Below the pieces are notes generated by a model. The model made no database searches and was not told the DNA's origin. It saw only the letters and a program-made list of their open reading frames with translations. Of a DNA stretch of 64,000 nt, positions 56,405 through 64,000 are shown piece after piece. The stretch comes from Micromonospora coerulea (GTDB taxonomy: Bacteria > Actinomycetota > Actinomycetes > Mycobacteriales > Micromonosporaceae): contig NZ_JAEMUW010000019.1 in NCBI RefSeq assembly GCF_016598485.1, positions 1 to 64,000 of the forward strand, read 5' to 3'. The position numbers and the translations under genes were made by a program. The stretch's first letter is position 1. Each line of letters begins with the position of its first letter.

Positions 56405-56433
56405 AATCTATGTTCACATCGCTATGTGTGCAA
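56405..56433 (-). promoter_or_regulatory. CDF promoter with palindrome in the spacer
   Basis: On the minus strand TTGCAC (56433-56428) and TAGATT (56410-56405) are 17 bases apart. The spacer begins with the inverted repeat CACAT-AGCG-ATGTG (56415-56428), which overlaps the -35. This is a strong candidate operator for a metal-sensing repressor such as an ArsR/SmtB-type protein. Confidence 0.5.
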
Positions 56434-56474
56434 GTAAAGGGTCGGCGCCCTCCCGACACCCGTGGACGCCCTGC

Positions 56475-58592
56475 TCAGCCCCGCGAGTCGACGGTGGTGA
56501 GCCGCTGCGTGGCCCGGGAGAGCGCCACGTAGAGGGTGCGTACCCCGGAGCCCGGGTCGGCCCGGATCTCGCTCGGGGCGACCAGCACGACGCCGTCGTA
56601 CTCCATGCCCTTGGCCTCCAGACTCGTCACCACCTGGAGCCGGGAGCCGCCCAGGTCGCCGAGCCAGCCGGCCACCTCGTCGCGGCGCGGCACCGGCGTG
56701 ATCACCCCGACCGTCCCCTCCACCTCGGCCAGCAGCGTGCCGGCCGCCTCGACGGTGGCCGTCGGCAGCTCGCCGGCCGGCACCGACCGCTGGACCGGGT
56801 CCACCCCGGTGGACCGGACCGCGGTGGGCAGCGGCAGATCCGGGTAGAGCCGCCGGATCTCCGCGGCCGCCACGGCGAAGATCTCCGCCGAGTTGCGGTA
56901 GTTGGTGGTCAGCGTGAACTGGTGCCGCCGGCGCCGACCCAGCGCCTGGTCCCGGGCCCGGGTCAGCTCGTCCGGGTCGCCGGTCCAGGCGGTCTGCGCC
57001 GGATCGCCCACCACCGTCCAGGAGGCCAGCCGGCCACGCCGGCCGATCATGCGCCACTGCATCGGGGAGACGTCCTGCGCCTCGTCGACCACCACGTGCG
57101 CGTACTCCCGGTAGTCCTCCGGCCGCTCCCGCGCCGCGGCCCGCGCGGCCCGCTGCCGGTCGGCGAACGTGCTCAGCTCGCGGACCCCGCCGGCGAGCTG
57201 GAACGGGTCGCGCTTCGCCTTCGCCGGCCGCACCGGCTTCCCCAGCAGCGCGTCCAGCTCGTCGAGCAGCGCGATGTCCGCGATGGTCAGCCCCGCGTCG
57301 TCCAGGCTCCGGTACGCCTGGGTGAGCAGCCCGATCTCCGCACCGGAGAGGATGCCGCCGGCGTACCGGCGCAGCCTTTCCGGGCGGGCCAGCCAGCCGA
57401 GCACGTGCCGCGGGTGCAGCCGGGGCCACCAGGCCTTCAGGAACTCCCGGAACTCCGGCCGTTCGATGATCTCGTCCTCGAAGGCGCGCTGCTCGGGCAA
57501 GCGGCCGACCCGCAGCTGGCGGGCCTGGACGTACAGCGCCGCGAGCACCCCGTCGAAGCCGGCCCGGCGCACCTCGTTGCGACGCGCGCCCCGGGTCAGC
57601 GCCCGGTCCCGGATGCCGTCCAGTTCCCGGCGCTCCAGCCGGAGCAGCTCGCCGCGGTAGAGCAGCCGCAGCTCGGTCGGGGAGTCGGGCACCCCGTCGC
57701 GGGCCGCCCGCTCCAGCACCCGGCGCATCCGCAGCGACCCCTTCACGGCCGCCACCTCCGGCGGATCGGTCCGGTTCGCCGACATGCCGGGGAACAGCGA
57801 GCCGAGCGAGTGCAGGGTGGCCGTCTCCTCGCCCAGCGAGGGCAGCACCGAGGCGATGTACTGGACGAAGACGCCCGAGGGGCCGACCACCAGGATGCCG
57901 CCGCCGGCGTACCGGCTGCGGTCCGAGTAGAGCAGGTACGCCGCCCGGTGCAGCGCCACCGCCGTCTTGCCGGTGCCCGGACCGCCGGAGACGATCGTCA
58001 CGCCCGAGCCGGGGGAGCGGATCGCCTCGTCCTGTTCCCGCTGGATCGTCGCGACGATGTCCCGCATTCCCCGCCCGGTGGCCCGGGACAGGGTGGCCAG
58101 CAGCGCCCCGTCGCCGACCACTGCCATGTCCGGCGGCGCCGACTCCGGGTCGAGCAGGTCGTCCTCGATCCGGGTCACCTTCTCCGCAGAGGACTGGATG
58201 GTGCGCCGACGCACCACGCCCATCGGCTCGGCCGGGGTGGCCTGGTAGAAGGCCGCGGCGGCCGGCGCCCGCCAGTCGACCACCAGGGTCTCGGCGTGCT
58301 CGCCGCGCACCCCGAGCCGCCCGACGTGCAGCACCTGCCGGGTCCGCAGGTCGAGCCGGCCGAAGACCAGACCCTCGTGCTCGGCGTCCAGCGCGTGCCG
58401 GCGCTGCGCGGCGTGGAAGACCATCGCGTCCCGCTCGACCAGCGCCCCGAAGTTGCCCACCCGGGCCAGCCGGTAGCCCTCCCGCTCGGCGTCGGCGGCC
58501 GACCGGCGCAGCTCCGCCAGGCGGATGTACACCCGGTCGAGATGCCGTTGTTCGGCGGCCATCTCCTGTTCCAGGGTGGTCTGGTCGGTCAA
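56475..58592 (-). CDS. helR: RNA polymerase recycling motor ATPase HelR (HelD/UvrD-like)
   Basis: This protein of about 705 residues is a superfamily 1 ATPase of the HelD family. It has an N-terminal coiled coil (EQEMAAEQRHLDRVYIRLAELRR), Walker A SGGPGTGKTAVALHRAAYLL, Walker B VVVDEAQDVSPMQ, motif IV TTNYRNSAEIF, SLEAKGMEYDGVVLV and the C-terminal LYVALSRATQRL. HelR dislodges RNA polymerase, including rifampicin-bound enzyme. TTG 58592 is favoured because AGGAG lies eight bases upstream; upstream ATG 58613 and GTG 58625 have no ribosome-binding site. No rifampicin-associated element was seen upstream. A TACCCT -10 box fits the downstream start. Confidence 0.85.
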   Translation of the reverse strand: MTDQTTLEQEMAAEQRHLDRVYIRLAELRRSAADAEREGYRLARVGNFGALVERDAMVFHAAQRRHALDAEHEGLVFGRLDLRTRQVLHVGRLGVRGEHAETLVVDWRAPAAAAFYQATPAEPMGVVRRRTIQSSAEKVTRIEDDLLDPESAPPDMAVVGDGALLATLSRATGRGMRDIVATIQREQDEAIRSPGSGVTIVSGGPGTGKTAVALHRAAYLLYSDRSRYAGGGILVVGPSGVFVQYIASVLPSLGEETATLHSLGSLFPGMSANRTDPPEVAAVKGSLRMRRVLERAARDGVPDSPTELRLLYRGELLRLERRELDGIRDRALTRGARRNEVRRAGFDGVLAALYVQARQLRVGRLPEQRAFEDEIIERPEFREFLKAWWPRLHPRHVLGWLARPERLRRYAGGILSGAEIGLLTQAYRSLDDAGLTIADIALLDELDALLGKPVRPAKAKRDPFQLAGGVRELSTFADRQRAARAAARERPEDYREYAHVVVDEAQDVSPMQWRMIGRRGRLASWTVVGDPAQTAWTGDPDELTRARDQALGRRRRHQFTLTTNYRNSAEIFAVAAAEIRRLYPDLPLPTAVRSTGVDPVQRSVPAGELPTATVEAAGTLLAEVEGTVGVITPVPRRDEVAGWLGDLGGSRLQVVTSLEAKGMEYDGVVLVAPSEIRADPGSGVRTLYVALSRATQRLTTVDSRG

Positions 58593-58709
58593 CGCGGCAA
58601 CTCCTGTGGTCATGCGGGCGGGCACGGTGGCTGAATGAGGGTACGGGCCGGCGATCGGGCCCGCGTCGGGGCCATGCCGGTCCGGGGGCCCCGCCGCCCG
58701 GGTTGCCCG

Positions 58710-59663
58710 TTATCCGACCGTTCCCACCCCGGCGGACGGCCCGTCACCGGCCCGGTCCGGCGCCGGCCGGGCCAGCGCCTGCTCGAGCACCGCCGCCAGG
58801 GCCGCGTTCACCTCGTCCGGCCGCTCCATCATCAGCATGTGCCCGGCGCCCGGGCAGACGGTCAGCTCGGTGGTGGGCAGCGCGGCGGCGATCGACTCGG
58901 CGCAGGGTGGCGGGGTCAGCCGGTCCCGGTCGCCCACCAACGCGGCGGCCGGCAGGTGGGCCAGGGCGGCCAGGGTGTCCAGCCGGTGCTGGGCGCCGAT
59001 CGAGGCGCGGAACCCACCGATCGAACGCAGCGAGGCGTGCGCCACCGCCGAGGTGACCAGCCGGATGTCCGCCGGGTCGCAGCGGTCGCCGAAGAGCATC
59101 CAGCGGATGCTGGGGCGCAGCGCGCGCAGCAGCGCCCGGGGCGGCCGCCACGATCCGCAGCGGGCCAGCACCCCGGCGCCGGTGGTCTCGGCGAGCCGGA
59201 TCAACCGGGCGATCCGGGGCGACAGCCCGTAGACCGTGTGCGTGTGCCCCTCGGCGGTGGTGGAGACGAAGACCAGGCCGGCAATACGGGCGGCGAAGTG
59301 GCCGGGGTGGCGGTGGGCGTACTCCATCACGGTCATCCCGCCCATCGAGTGCCCGACCAGCACGACCTTGCCGGTCGGGGCGACCTGGTCCAGCACCGCG
59401 GCCAGGTCGTCGCCGAGCTGGGCCAGGGTGGCCGTACGCAGCGCCATGCAGCTGGACCGGCCGTGCCCACGGGCGTCGTAGGTGACCACCCGCACCCGGT
59501 CGCCGAACCGCTCCCCGACCTCGGCGAGCTGCCGGTGCCAGCTCCGGCCGTCCAGCGTCCAGCCGTGCAGCAGGATCGCGGTCACCTCGGCGTCGGCCGG
59601 CCCGGTCACCGCCACGTGCAGGCGTACGTCGTCCGGTAGGCGTACCTCCACGTGCTCCGGCAT
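58710..59663 (-). CDS. Alpha/beta-hydrolase
   Basis: This 317-residue hydrolase has an oxyanion-hole HGWTLDGRSWH, nucleophile elbow GHSMGGMTVMEYAHRHP, a cap domain, and a C-terminal acid/His region (VGDRDRLTPP, then PGAGHMLMMERPDEV). ATG 59663 follows GGGGGAGGTAGC. The group contains epoxide hydrolases, haloperoxidases and esterases; substrate unknown. Confidence 0.88.
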   Translation of the reverse strand: MPEHVEVRLPDDVRLHVAVTGPADAEVTAILLHGWTLDGRSWHRQLAEVGERFGDRVRVVTYDARGHGRSSCMALRTATLAQLGDDLAAVLDQVAPTGKVVLVGHSMGGMTVMEYAHRHPGHFAARIAGLVFVSTTAEGHTHTVYGLSPRIARLIRLAETTGAGVLARCGSWRPPRALLRALRPSIRWMLFGDRCDPADIRLVTSAVAHASLRSIGGFRASIGAQHRLDTLAALAHLPAAALVGDRDRLTPPPCAESIAAALPTTELTVCPGAGHMLMMERPDEVNAALAAVLEQALARPAPDRAGDGPSAGVGTVG

Positions 59664-59811
59664 CGCTACCTCCCCCGGGCCGACCGGTCTCCCATGCACC
59701 GGTTAACCCGGCGGTAACACCGGCTACCCGTCATGACAACACGCCAACCGTGGTGGTGAGAAGATTCGCAACCCCGCCCCGGGCCGTCGATCGGTGACCA
59801 GGCTGGAGGGC

Positions 59812-60438
59812 ATGCCGCCGCCGAACCCGACTCCGGCCGCCGGAGCGGCCCGGACGCCGCGAACCGCGCTGGCCGAGCTGCTCGCCGGGAACCGCCGCTT
59901 CGTCAGCGGCCAGCCGGTCCACGGGCACGACGTCACCGCCGCAGCGGCGGTGGCCTCCGGGGACCAGCAGCCGTACGCGGTGGTCCTGGGCTGTATCGAC
60001 TCGCGGGTCCCGCTGGAGGCGATCTTCGACCAGACGTTCGGGTCGATCTGCGTGATCCGCACCGGCGCGCACGTGCTCGACCAGGCGGTCTGCGGCTCCA
60101 TCGAGTACGTGGTGGGCCAGCTCGGGGTGCCGCTGGTGATGGTGCTCGGGCACGAGCGGTGCGGGGCGGTCGGGTCGGCGGTGGAGGCGCTGCGCAGCGG
60201 GGAGCGGCCGGGCGGCTCGCTGGCGTACGTGGTGGACCAGATCGCCCCGGCGGTGGCCGAGGTGGGCGCGGACGACCCGCGGGCGCATCCCATGGCGGTC
60301 CGCCGGCACGTGCTCCGCACGGTGGCCACGCTGCGGGCCGACGACCTGCTCACCGGACCCGTCGCCGCCGGCCGGGTCGCCGTGGTCGGCGCGCTCTACG
60401 ACCTTGCCACCGGCAACGTCACGCTGCTGGAGGAATGA
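59812..60438 (+). CDS. Beta-class carbonic anhydrase
   Basis: This 208-residue enzyme has both beta-CA zinc motifs: VVLGCIDSRVP (Cys, plus the Asp-Arg dyad) and VLGHERCGAVGSA (His and Cys). It interconverts CO2 and bicarbonate. The ATG at 59812 is preceded by GGAGGG at very short spacing; a GTG 18 bases earlier would add six residues. It ends at a 17-bp hairpin. Confidence 0.92.
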   Translation: MPPPNPTPAAGAARTPRTALAELLAGNRRFVSGQPVHGHDVTAAAAVASGDQQPYAVVLGCIDSRVPLEAIFDQTFGSICVIRTGAHVLDQAVCGSIEYVVGQLGVPLVMVLGHERCGAVGSAVEALRSGERPGGSLAYVVDQIAPAVAEVGADDPRAHPMAVRRHVLRTVATLRADDLLTGPVAAGRVAVVGALYDLATGNVTLLEE

Positions 60439-60453
60439 CGGGGCCGAGAAATG

Positions 60454-60490
60454 ACGAACCGCCCGCCGGGTGACCCGGCGGGCGGTTCGT
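60454..60490. terminator. 17-bp perfect hairpin between convergent genes
   Basis: ACGAACCGCCCGCCGGG and its complement are joined by the 3-base loop TGA, between the carbonic anhydrase stop and the stop of the small minus-strand gene. It should terminate both. Confidence 0.8.
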
Positions 60491-60506
60491 GGTGACGCGA
60501 GAGGGC

Positions 60507-60836
60507 TCAGCCCTCGAAGACGCCGGCCTCGACGAGACGCTTCTCGGTGGCGTCCCAGCCGTGGCCCGGGTGGGCGGCCGCGAGGCCGTTGATCTCCGCC
60601 CGGATCTTGGCGGCGTGGCCGGCCGCGGCCAGCACCCGGATCTCCTCGACGAAGGCCTCGGAGTCGGTGCGCAGGTGCGCGGTCTTGCCGTTGGTCAGGT
60701 TCCGCACGTAGGCGTGCTTGCCGCCGTTGAGCGGGATGACGTACTTGAACTCGCCCAGAACGCTGAGGGCGCCACCCTGGCCAGCCTGGCCGGCCCGGAC
60801 TGACGCGCGCGCGGTCTTAGAGGTGTTGCTCGCCAC
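60507..60836 (-). CDS. Small conserved-looking hypothetical protein
   Basis: This 109-residue soluble protein has a Ser/Thr/Ala/Gly-rich first 25 residues and a structured remainder (FKYVIPLNGGKHAYVRNL, then DSEAFVEEIRVLAAAGHAAKI). The GTG is preceded by AAGGAG at seven bases. The family is not recognised and no signal peptide is present. It converges on the carbonic anhydrase gene across the hairpin terminator. Confidence 0.68.
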   Translation of the reverse strand: MASNTSKTARASVRAGQAGQGGALSVLGEFKYVIPLNGGKHAYVRNLTNGKTAHLRTDSEAFVEEIRVLAAAGHAAKIRAEINGLAAAHPGHGWDATEKRLVEAGVFEG

Positions 60837-61159
60837 GGAGGTACTCCTTGCAGACGTACGGGAGGACTTGATCGTCCGGGGGCTGTTGCGGGTGACGCCC
60901 GGATGAGCCTCGGCCCGCGAAGATGTACGGCGGCACACAACCGCCCAAGAAACTGTACACGACTGCGACACCTGGCTGGTCGTCGCGCCGTCATGGTGGT
61001 CAACGGGGTCACCCGGCCGGCTATTCCGGCCCGATCCCGGCACCGAATTTTCCGATTCGCTGGCGCACCATCCTTCACACGGGCCATCATGTGTTGCACA
61101 GGCCACTGGAGTGGACGAGGTCGTAGGGGAAGACGCACCTCGCTCTCCGGGAGGTCACC
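60837..61159. other. Divergent intergenic region with no recognised gene
   Basis: These 323 bases separate the small minus-strand gene from the DUF3145 gene. A short GGCGG/CCGCC hairpin and flanking TGTAC repeats occur around 60930-60965. GGGAGG precedes the DUF3145 start. Promoters must lie here, but no clear pair was identified, and no small gene with a good start was found. Confidence 0.4.
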
Positions 61160-61651
61160 GTGCCAACGCGTGGCGTCGTATACGTCCACTCGACCCCGCT
61201 CGCCGTGTGCTCACACGTCGAGTGGGCGATCGCGCGCGTCCTCGCCGCGCCGGTCAACCTGCAGTGGACGGCTCAGCCCGTCGACCCCGGCGCCCGCCGG
61301 GCCGAGTGCGGGTGGACCGGTAGCCCGGGGACGGGCGCCGAGCTGGCTGCTGCCCTCCGGCAGTGGCCCATGATCCGTTTCGAGGTGACCGAGGAACCCA
61401 GCCCCGGCGCCGACGGCGAGCGCTTCATGTACGTGCCGGGGCGGGGCCTGTTCCGGGCCACCGTCGGCGCGGCCGGCGACATCCAGCTCGGCGAGGACCG
61501 GCTGCGCACCATCATGGCGTCCGCCCGCGCCCCGGAAGCCCTCGCGCACGCCCTGGACAAGGCGCTCGGCACCGCCTGGGACGCGGAGCTGGAGCCCTAC
61601 CGGTACGCCGGCGACGGTGCGCCGGTGACGCTGCTCACCCGGGTCGGTTGA
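61160..61651 (+). CDS. DUF3145 domain protein
   Basis: This 163-residue protein matches the actinobacteria-specific DUF3145 pattern: RGVVYVHSTPLAVCSHVEWAIARVL at the start, then QWPMIRFEVTEEPSPGADGERFMYVPGRGLFRA in the middle and a C-terminal ELEPYRYAGDGAPV. GTG 61160 follows GGGAGGTCACC. The function of the family is unknown. Confidence 0.88.
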   Translation: MPTRGVVYVHSTPLAVCSHVEWAIARVLAAPVNLQWTAQPVDPGARRAECGWTGSPGTGAELAAALRQWPMIRFEVTEEPSPGADGERFMYVPGRGLFRATVGAAGDIQLGEDRLRTIMASARAPEALAHALDKALGTAWDAELEPYRYAGDGAPVTLLTRVG

Positions 61652-61690
61652 CGAAGGTCAAGTTGCCCCGATACATGGCGCACTGGTGGG

Positions 61691-63421
61691 ATGGGCCGCG
61701 TGTCGATTTCTCCGCGACGTGCCGGCGTCGCGCTCGCCGCACTGACCGCGCTGCTCGTCTCCGGATGCTCGGCGGAACCGGAACGACCGCGCAGCGGACC
61801 GTCGCCGAGCGCGTCCTCGGCCGGGCCCGCGCCGACTCCCACCGTGGCCGCCGACCCGGCCGCCCGCGCCGCGGCCCTGGTCGGCACGCTCGCCGACGAG
61901 GACCTGGTCGGCCAGGTGCTGATGCCGTACGCATACGGCAGCTCCGCCACGAAGGTGTCGCCCGGGTCCGCCGCCGGCAACCGGGCCCTGGCCGGGGTGG
62001 ACACCCCGGCGGAGATGGTGGCGAAGTACCGGCTGGGCGGGCTGATCCTGGTCGGCTTCAGCGCCGACGACCCCACCGCCGGCAACCAGGCCACCACGAA
62101 CGTCGACAACCCGAAGCAGGTCCGGGAGCTGACCGACGGGCTGCGGGCGGCCGCCGGGAAGCTCCCCGCCGGCTCGGCCCCCTTCCTGATCGGCACCGAC
62201 CAGGAGTACGGGGTGGTCACCCGGATCACCGACGGGGTGACCCTGCTGCCCAGCCCGCTCGCGGCCGGGGCGGCCCGGCAGCCGGCGCTGACCGAGGCCG
62301 CCTGGCGGGCCGCCGGCGCGGAGCTCGCCGCGATGGGGATCAACCTCGACTTCGCCCCGGTCGCCGACGTGCTGGTCACCCGCAGCACGGTGATCGGCTC
62401 CCGCTCCTTCGGCGCCGACCCGGCCAACGCCTCCGCCCAGGTGGCCGGCGCGGTGCGCGGCCTGCAGGCCGAGGGGGTGGGCGCCAGCGTCAAACACTTC
62501 CCCGGCCACGGCCTGAGCGCCACCGACTCGCACAAGGACCTGCCGGTGATCGGCCAGTCCCGGGCGGTGCTGGACCGGACCGCGTTCCCGCCGTTCCGCG
62601 CCGGCATCGACGCCGGCGCGATGGCCGTCATGTCGGCCCACCTCGACGTGCGGGCCGTCGACCCGGGCACCCCGGCCACCTTCTCCCGCAAGCTCCTCAC
62701 CGACGTGCTGCGCGGCCAGCTCGGCTTCCAGGGGGTGGTCATCACCGACGGGATGAACATGCCGCCCGCCAAGCGCTGGTCGCCCGGCGAGGCCGCGGTG
62801 CGGGCCCTCACCGCCGGCAACGACCTGATCCTGATGACCCCGAACGTCGGCCAGGCGTACGCGGGACTGCTCGCCGCGCTCCGCGACGGCTCGCTGCCCC
62901 GGGCCCGGCTGGTGGAGGCGGCCACCCGGGTGCTGACCATGAAGTTCAAGCTGGCCGACCGGCCGGCCCCGGCGCTGTCCGGGCTCGACGGCCCCGCGCA
63001 CCGCAAGGCCGCCGCCGACCTGGCCGCGGCCGCGGTCACCGTGCTGCGGGGCAGGTGTGGCGGCCCGATCGCCGGCCCGGTCACCGTCACCTCCTCGGGC
63101 GGTCGGGACCGCACCCGGGGGACGCTGACCGAGGCGCTCACCGCGGCCGGGGTGAAGGTGGTGCCGAGCGGTGGCACGATCGTCCACCTCGTCGGCTACG
63201 GCGACGGCGCCGACGACCTGCGCGCCGACGCGGCGGTCACGGTCGCCATGGACACGCCGTACGTGCTGGCCGCCGCGAAGTCGCCGACGCTGCTGGCGAC
63301 GTACTCGTCCAGCCGGGCGTCGATGACCGCGCTGGCCGGGGTGCTCGCCGGCAAGGCCCGGCCGGGCGGCCGGTCGCCGGTCCCGGTGACCGGGCTGCCC
63401 GCCACCACCTGCGGCACCTGA
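61691..63421 (+). CDS. Lipoprotein GH3 beta-N-acetylhexosaminidase (NagZ-like)
   Basis: This 576-residue protein has a lipoprotein signal (lipobox VSGC near residue 26), a Ser/Pro/Ala linker and a GH3 barrel with the NagZ signature KHFPGHG, whose His serves as acid/base, and the nucleophile Asp in VVITDGMNM. It resembles secreted actinobacterial GH3 enzymes acting on GlcNAc-containing glycans. The N-terminal barrel is complete and a C-terminal GH3_C-like domain follows. It would remove GlcNAc from wall fragments or chitin-derived sugars outside the cell. Confidence 0.9.
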   Translation: MGRVSISPRRAGVALAALTALLVSGCSAEPERPRSGPSPSASSAGPAPTPTVAADPAARAAALVGTLADEDLVGQVLMPYAYGSSATKVSPGSAAGNRALAGVDTPAEMVAKYRLGGLILVGFSADDPTAGNQATTNVDNPKQVRELTDGLRAAAGKLPAGSAPFLIGTDQEYGVVTRITDGVTLLPSPLAAGAARQPALTEAAWRAAGAELAAMGINLDFAPVADVLVTRSTVIGSRSFGADPANASAQVAGAVRGLQAEGVGASVKHFPGHGLSATDSHKDLPVIGQSRAVLDRTAFPPFRAGIDAGAMAVMSAHLDVRAVDPGTPATFSRKLLTDVLRGQLGFQGVVITDGMNMPPAKRWSPGEAAVRALTAGNDLILMTPNVGQAYAGLLAALRDGSLPRARLVEAATRVLTMKFKLADRPAPALSGLDGPAHRKAAADLAAAAVTVLRGRCGGPIAGPVTVTSSGGRDRTRGTLTEALTAAGVKVVPSGGTIVHLVGYGDGADDLRADAAVTVAMDTPYVLAAAKSPTLLATYSSSRASMTALAGVLAGKARPGGRSPVPVTGLPATTCGT

Positions 63422-63468
63422 CCGGCGGGGGCCGCCGCGACCGGGCCGAGCGCGACGGGCCGGACTGG

Positions 63469-63474
63469 TAGCGT
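63469..63474 (+). promoter_or_regulatory. -10 box upstream of the GT2 gene
   Basis: TAGCGT fits TANNNT and lies 44 bases before the GTG of the glycosyltransferase gene. No -35 is clear. Confidence 0.35.
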
Positions 63475-63517
63475 TCGGGCCGTCCGCCGCCGCAGGTAGT
63501 ACGGGGGGTCGAGCGTC

Positions 63518-64000
63518 GTGACCGGACCTCAGCCGGCACTCTCCGTGGTGGTGCCGATGTTCAACGAGGAGAGCGTCCTGCCGCTGCTGGCCGAGCGGCT
63601 GCGCGGCGTGCTGGACGGCCTCGGCGAGGCGTACGAGGTGGTGGCGGTCGACGACGGCAGCACCGACGGCACCGTCGCCGGGCTGACCGCCCTGCGCGCC
63701 GGCTGGCCGCAGCTGCGGGTGCTGCGGCTGCGCCGGAACAGCGGCCACCAGGCCGCCCTGGTCGCCGGGCTGCTCCGGGCCCGCGGCGGGTACGTGGTCA
63801 GCATCGACGCCGACCTCCAGGACCCGCCCGAGGTGATCGTCGAGATGCTCCGCCGGGCGCGTGCCGACGGGCTGGACATCGTCTACGGCGTCCGGGCCGA
63901 CCGGAGCCGGGACAGCGCGTTCAAGCGGTGGACCGCGGCCGGTTACTACCGGCTGATGCGACGGCTGGTCGGCAAGCAGGTGCCCGCCCAGGCCGGCGAC
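63518..64000 (+). CDS. GT2 glycosyltransferase, DPM1/GtrB-like, cut by window end
   Basis: The first 161 residues are present. They show the GT-A fold of polyprenyl-phosphate sugar transferases: SVVVPMFNEESVLPLLAERL, VVAVDDGSTDGTVAGL, RRNSGHQAALVAGLLRARG and SIDADLQDPPEVI, the last carrying the DxD-type metal site. The gene continues past the window, where two C-terminal membrane helices are expected. GTG 63518 follows GGGGGGTCGAG. The sugar and carrier are inferred as a hexose and polyprenyl phosphate. Confidence 0.88.
   Translation, partial: MTGPQPALSVVVPMFNEESVLPLLAERLRGVLDGLGEAYEVVAVDDGSTDGTVAGLTALRAGWPQLRVLRLRRNSGHQAALVAGLLRARGGYVVSIDADLQDPPEVIVEMLRRARADGLDIVYGVRADRSRDSAFKRWTAAGYYRLMRRLVGKQVPAQAGD

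Noticed and set aside
55515..58634. Plus-strand frame of 1039 codons
   Set aside because: Antisense of the CDF and HelR genes.
58593..58709. Rifampicin-associated element upstream of helR
   Set aside because: No sequence close to the reported 19-bp palindrome is present.
1..64000. CRISPR arrays, rRNA operon, prophage, secondary-metabolite gene cluster
   Set aside because: No regularly spaced repeats, rRNA, phage structural genes or megasynthase genes are seen.

Overview
The window is about 73% G+C actinobacterial chromosome. Gene families, GTG/TTG starts, frequent leaderless starts behind TANNNT -10 boxes, and a mycothiol-dependent enzyme family point to Micromonosporaceae, most likely Micromonospora; genus is inference. 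Nearly all space is coding and there is no complete tRNA, rRNA or CRISPR array. The left edge carries a 3' tRNA-Met fragment that looks like the scar or attachment site of an integrated element lying mostly outside the window.

Left to right. 0.5-4.4 kb: a four-gene OpuC/ProU-type quaternary-amine ABC importer closed by a 19-bp hairpin. 4.5-6.8 kb: an ECF41 sigma factor between an NAD(P)-binding epimerase (its usual partner class) and a DoxX-like protein. 6.9-8.6 kb: an Lrp regulator divergent from an SMP-30 enzyme, followed by a beheaded nadE fragment. 8.8-12.5 kb: small accessory genes, a putative Uma2 remnant and a heme oxygenase. 12.6-17.5 kb: three overlapping genes (DUF559-type nuclease, winged-helix protein, double P-loop AAA/HerA-like ATPase) next to a half MFS transporter; this is the best candidate for an undescribed (probably defence) system. 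18-20.8 kb: TetR/FAD monooxygenase and ArsR/SRPBCC pairs. 21-26.5 kb: DivIVA-motif membrane protein coupled to an alditol oxidase, MarR/mycothiol enzyme pair, M50-CBS protease, hydrolase. 26.7-30.2 kb: ABC exporter with a DesKR-type two-component pair whose kinase is frameshifted.

30.2-32.7 kb: L,D-transpeptidase and a secreted alpha-amylase with CTTG repeats in its promoter. 32.9-37.7 kb: a redox relay (heme-b type membrane protein, NuoF-like/ferredoxin fusion lacking one cluster cysteine, TlpA-like lipoprotein, CcdA). 37.7-43 kb, all minus strand: serS, a MerR/beta-clamp fusion, a saccharopine-dehydrogenase-like enoyl reductase, a zinc alcohol dehydrogenase and its coupled small partner. 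43.2-46 kb: a 928-residue LAL-type LuxR regulator. 46-50.3 kb: DsbA-like protein with a gutted peroxiredoxin, a triple-BON protein, a GT-C-like membrane protein and two small envelope proteins. 50.6-60.8 kb: STAS protein, surE with a PfkB kinase, an envelope hydrolase-like protein under a c-di-AMP riboswitch, a CDF metal exporter with a palindrome inside its promoter, the RNA-polymerase recycling ATPase HelR, a hydrolase and a beta-carbonic anhydrase. 61-64 kb: a DUF3145 protein, a lipoprotein GH3 hexosaminidase and a GT2 glycosyltransferase cut by the window end.

Envelope maintenance and redox are recurring themes. Most regulators sit divergent from or beside the gene they probably control. 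All functions are read from sequence motifs; no database search was run.
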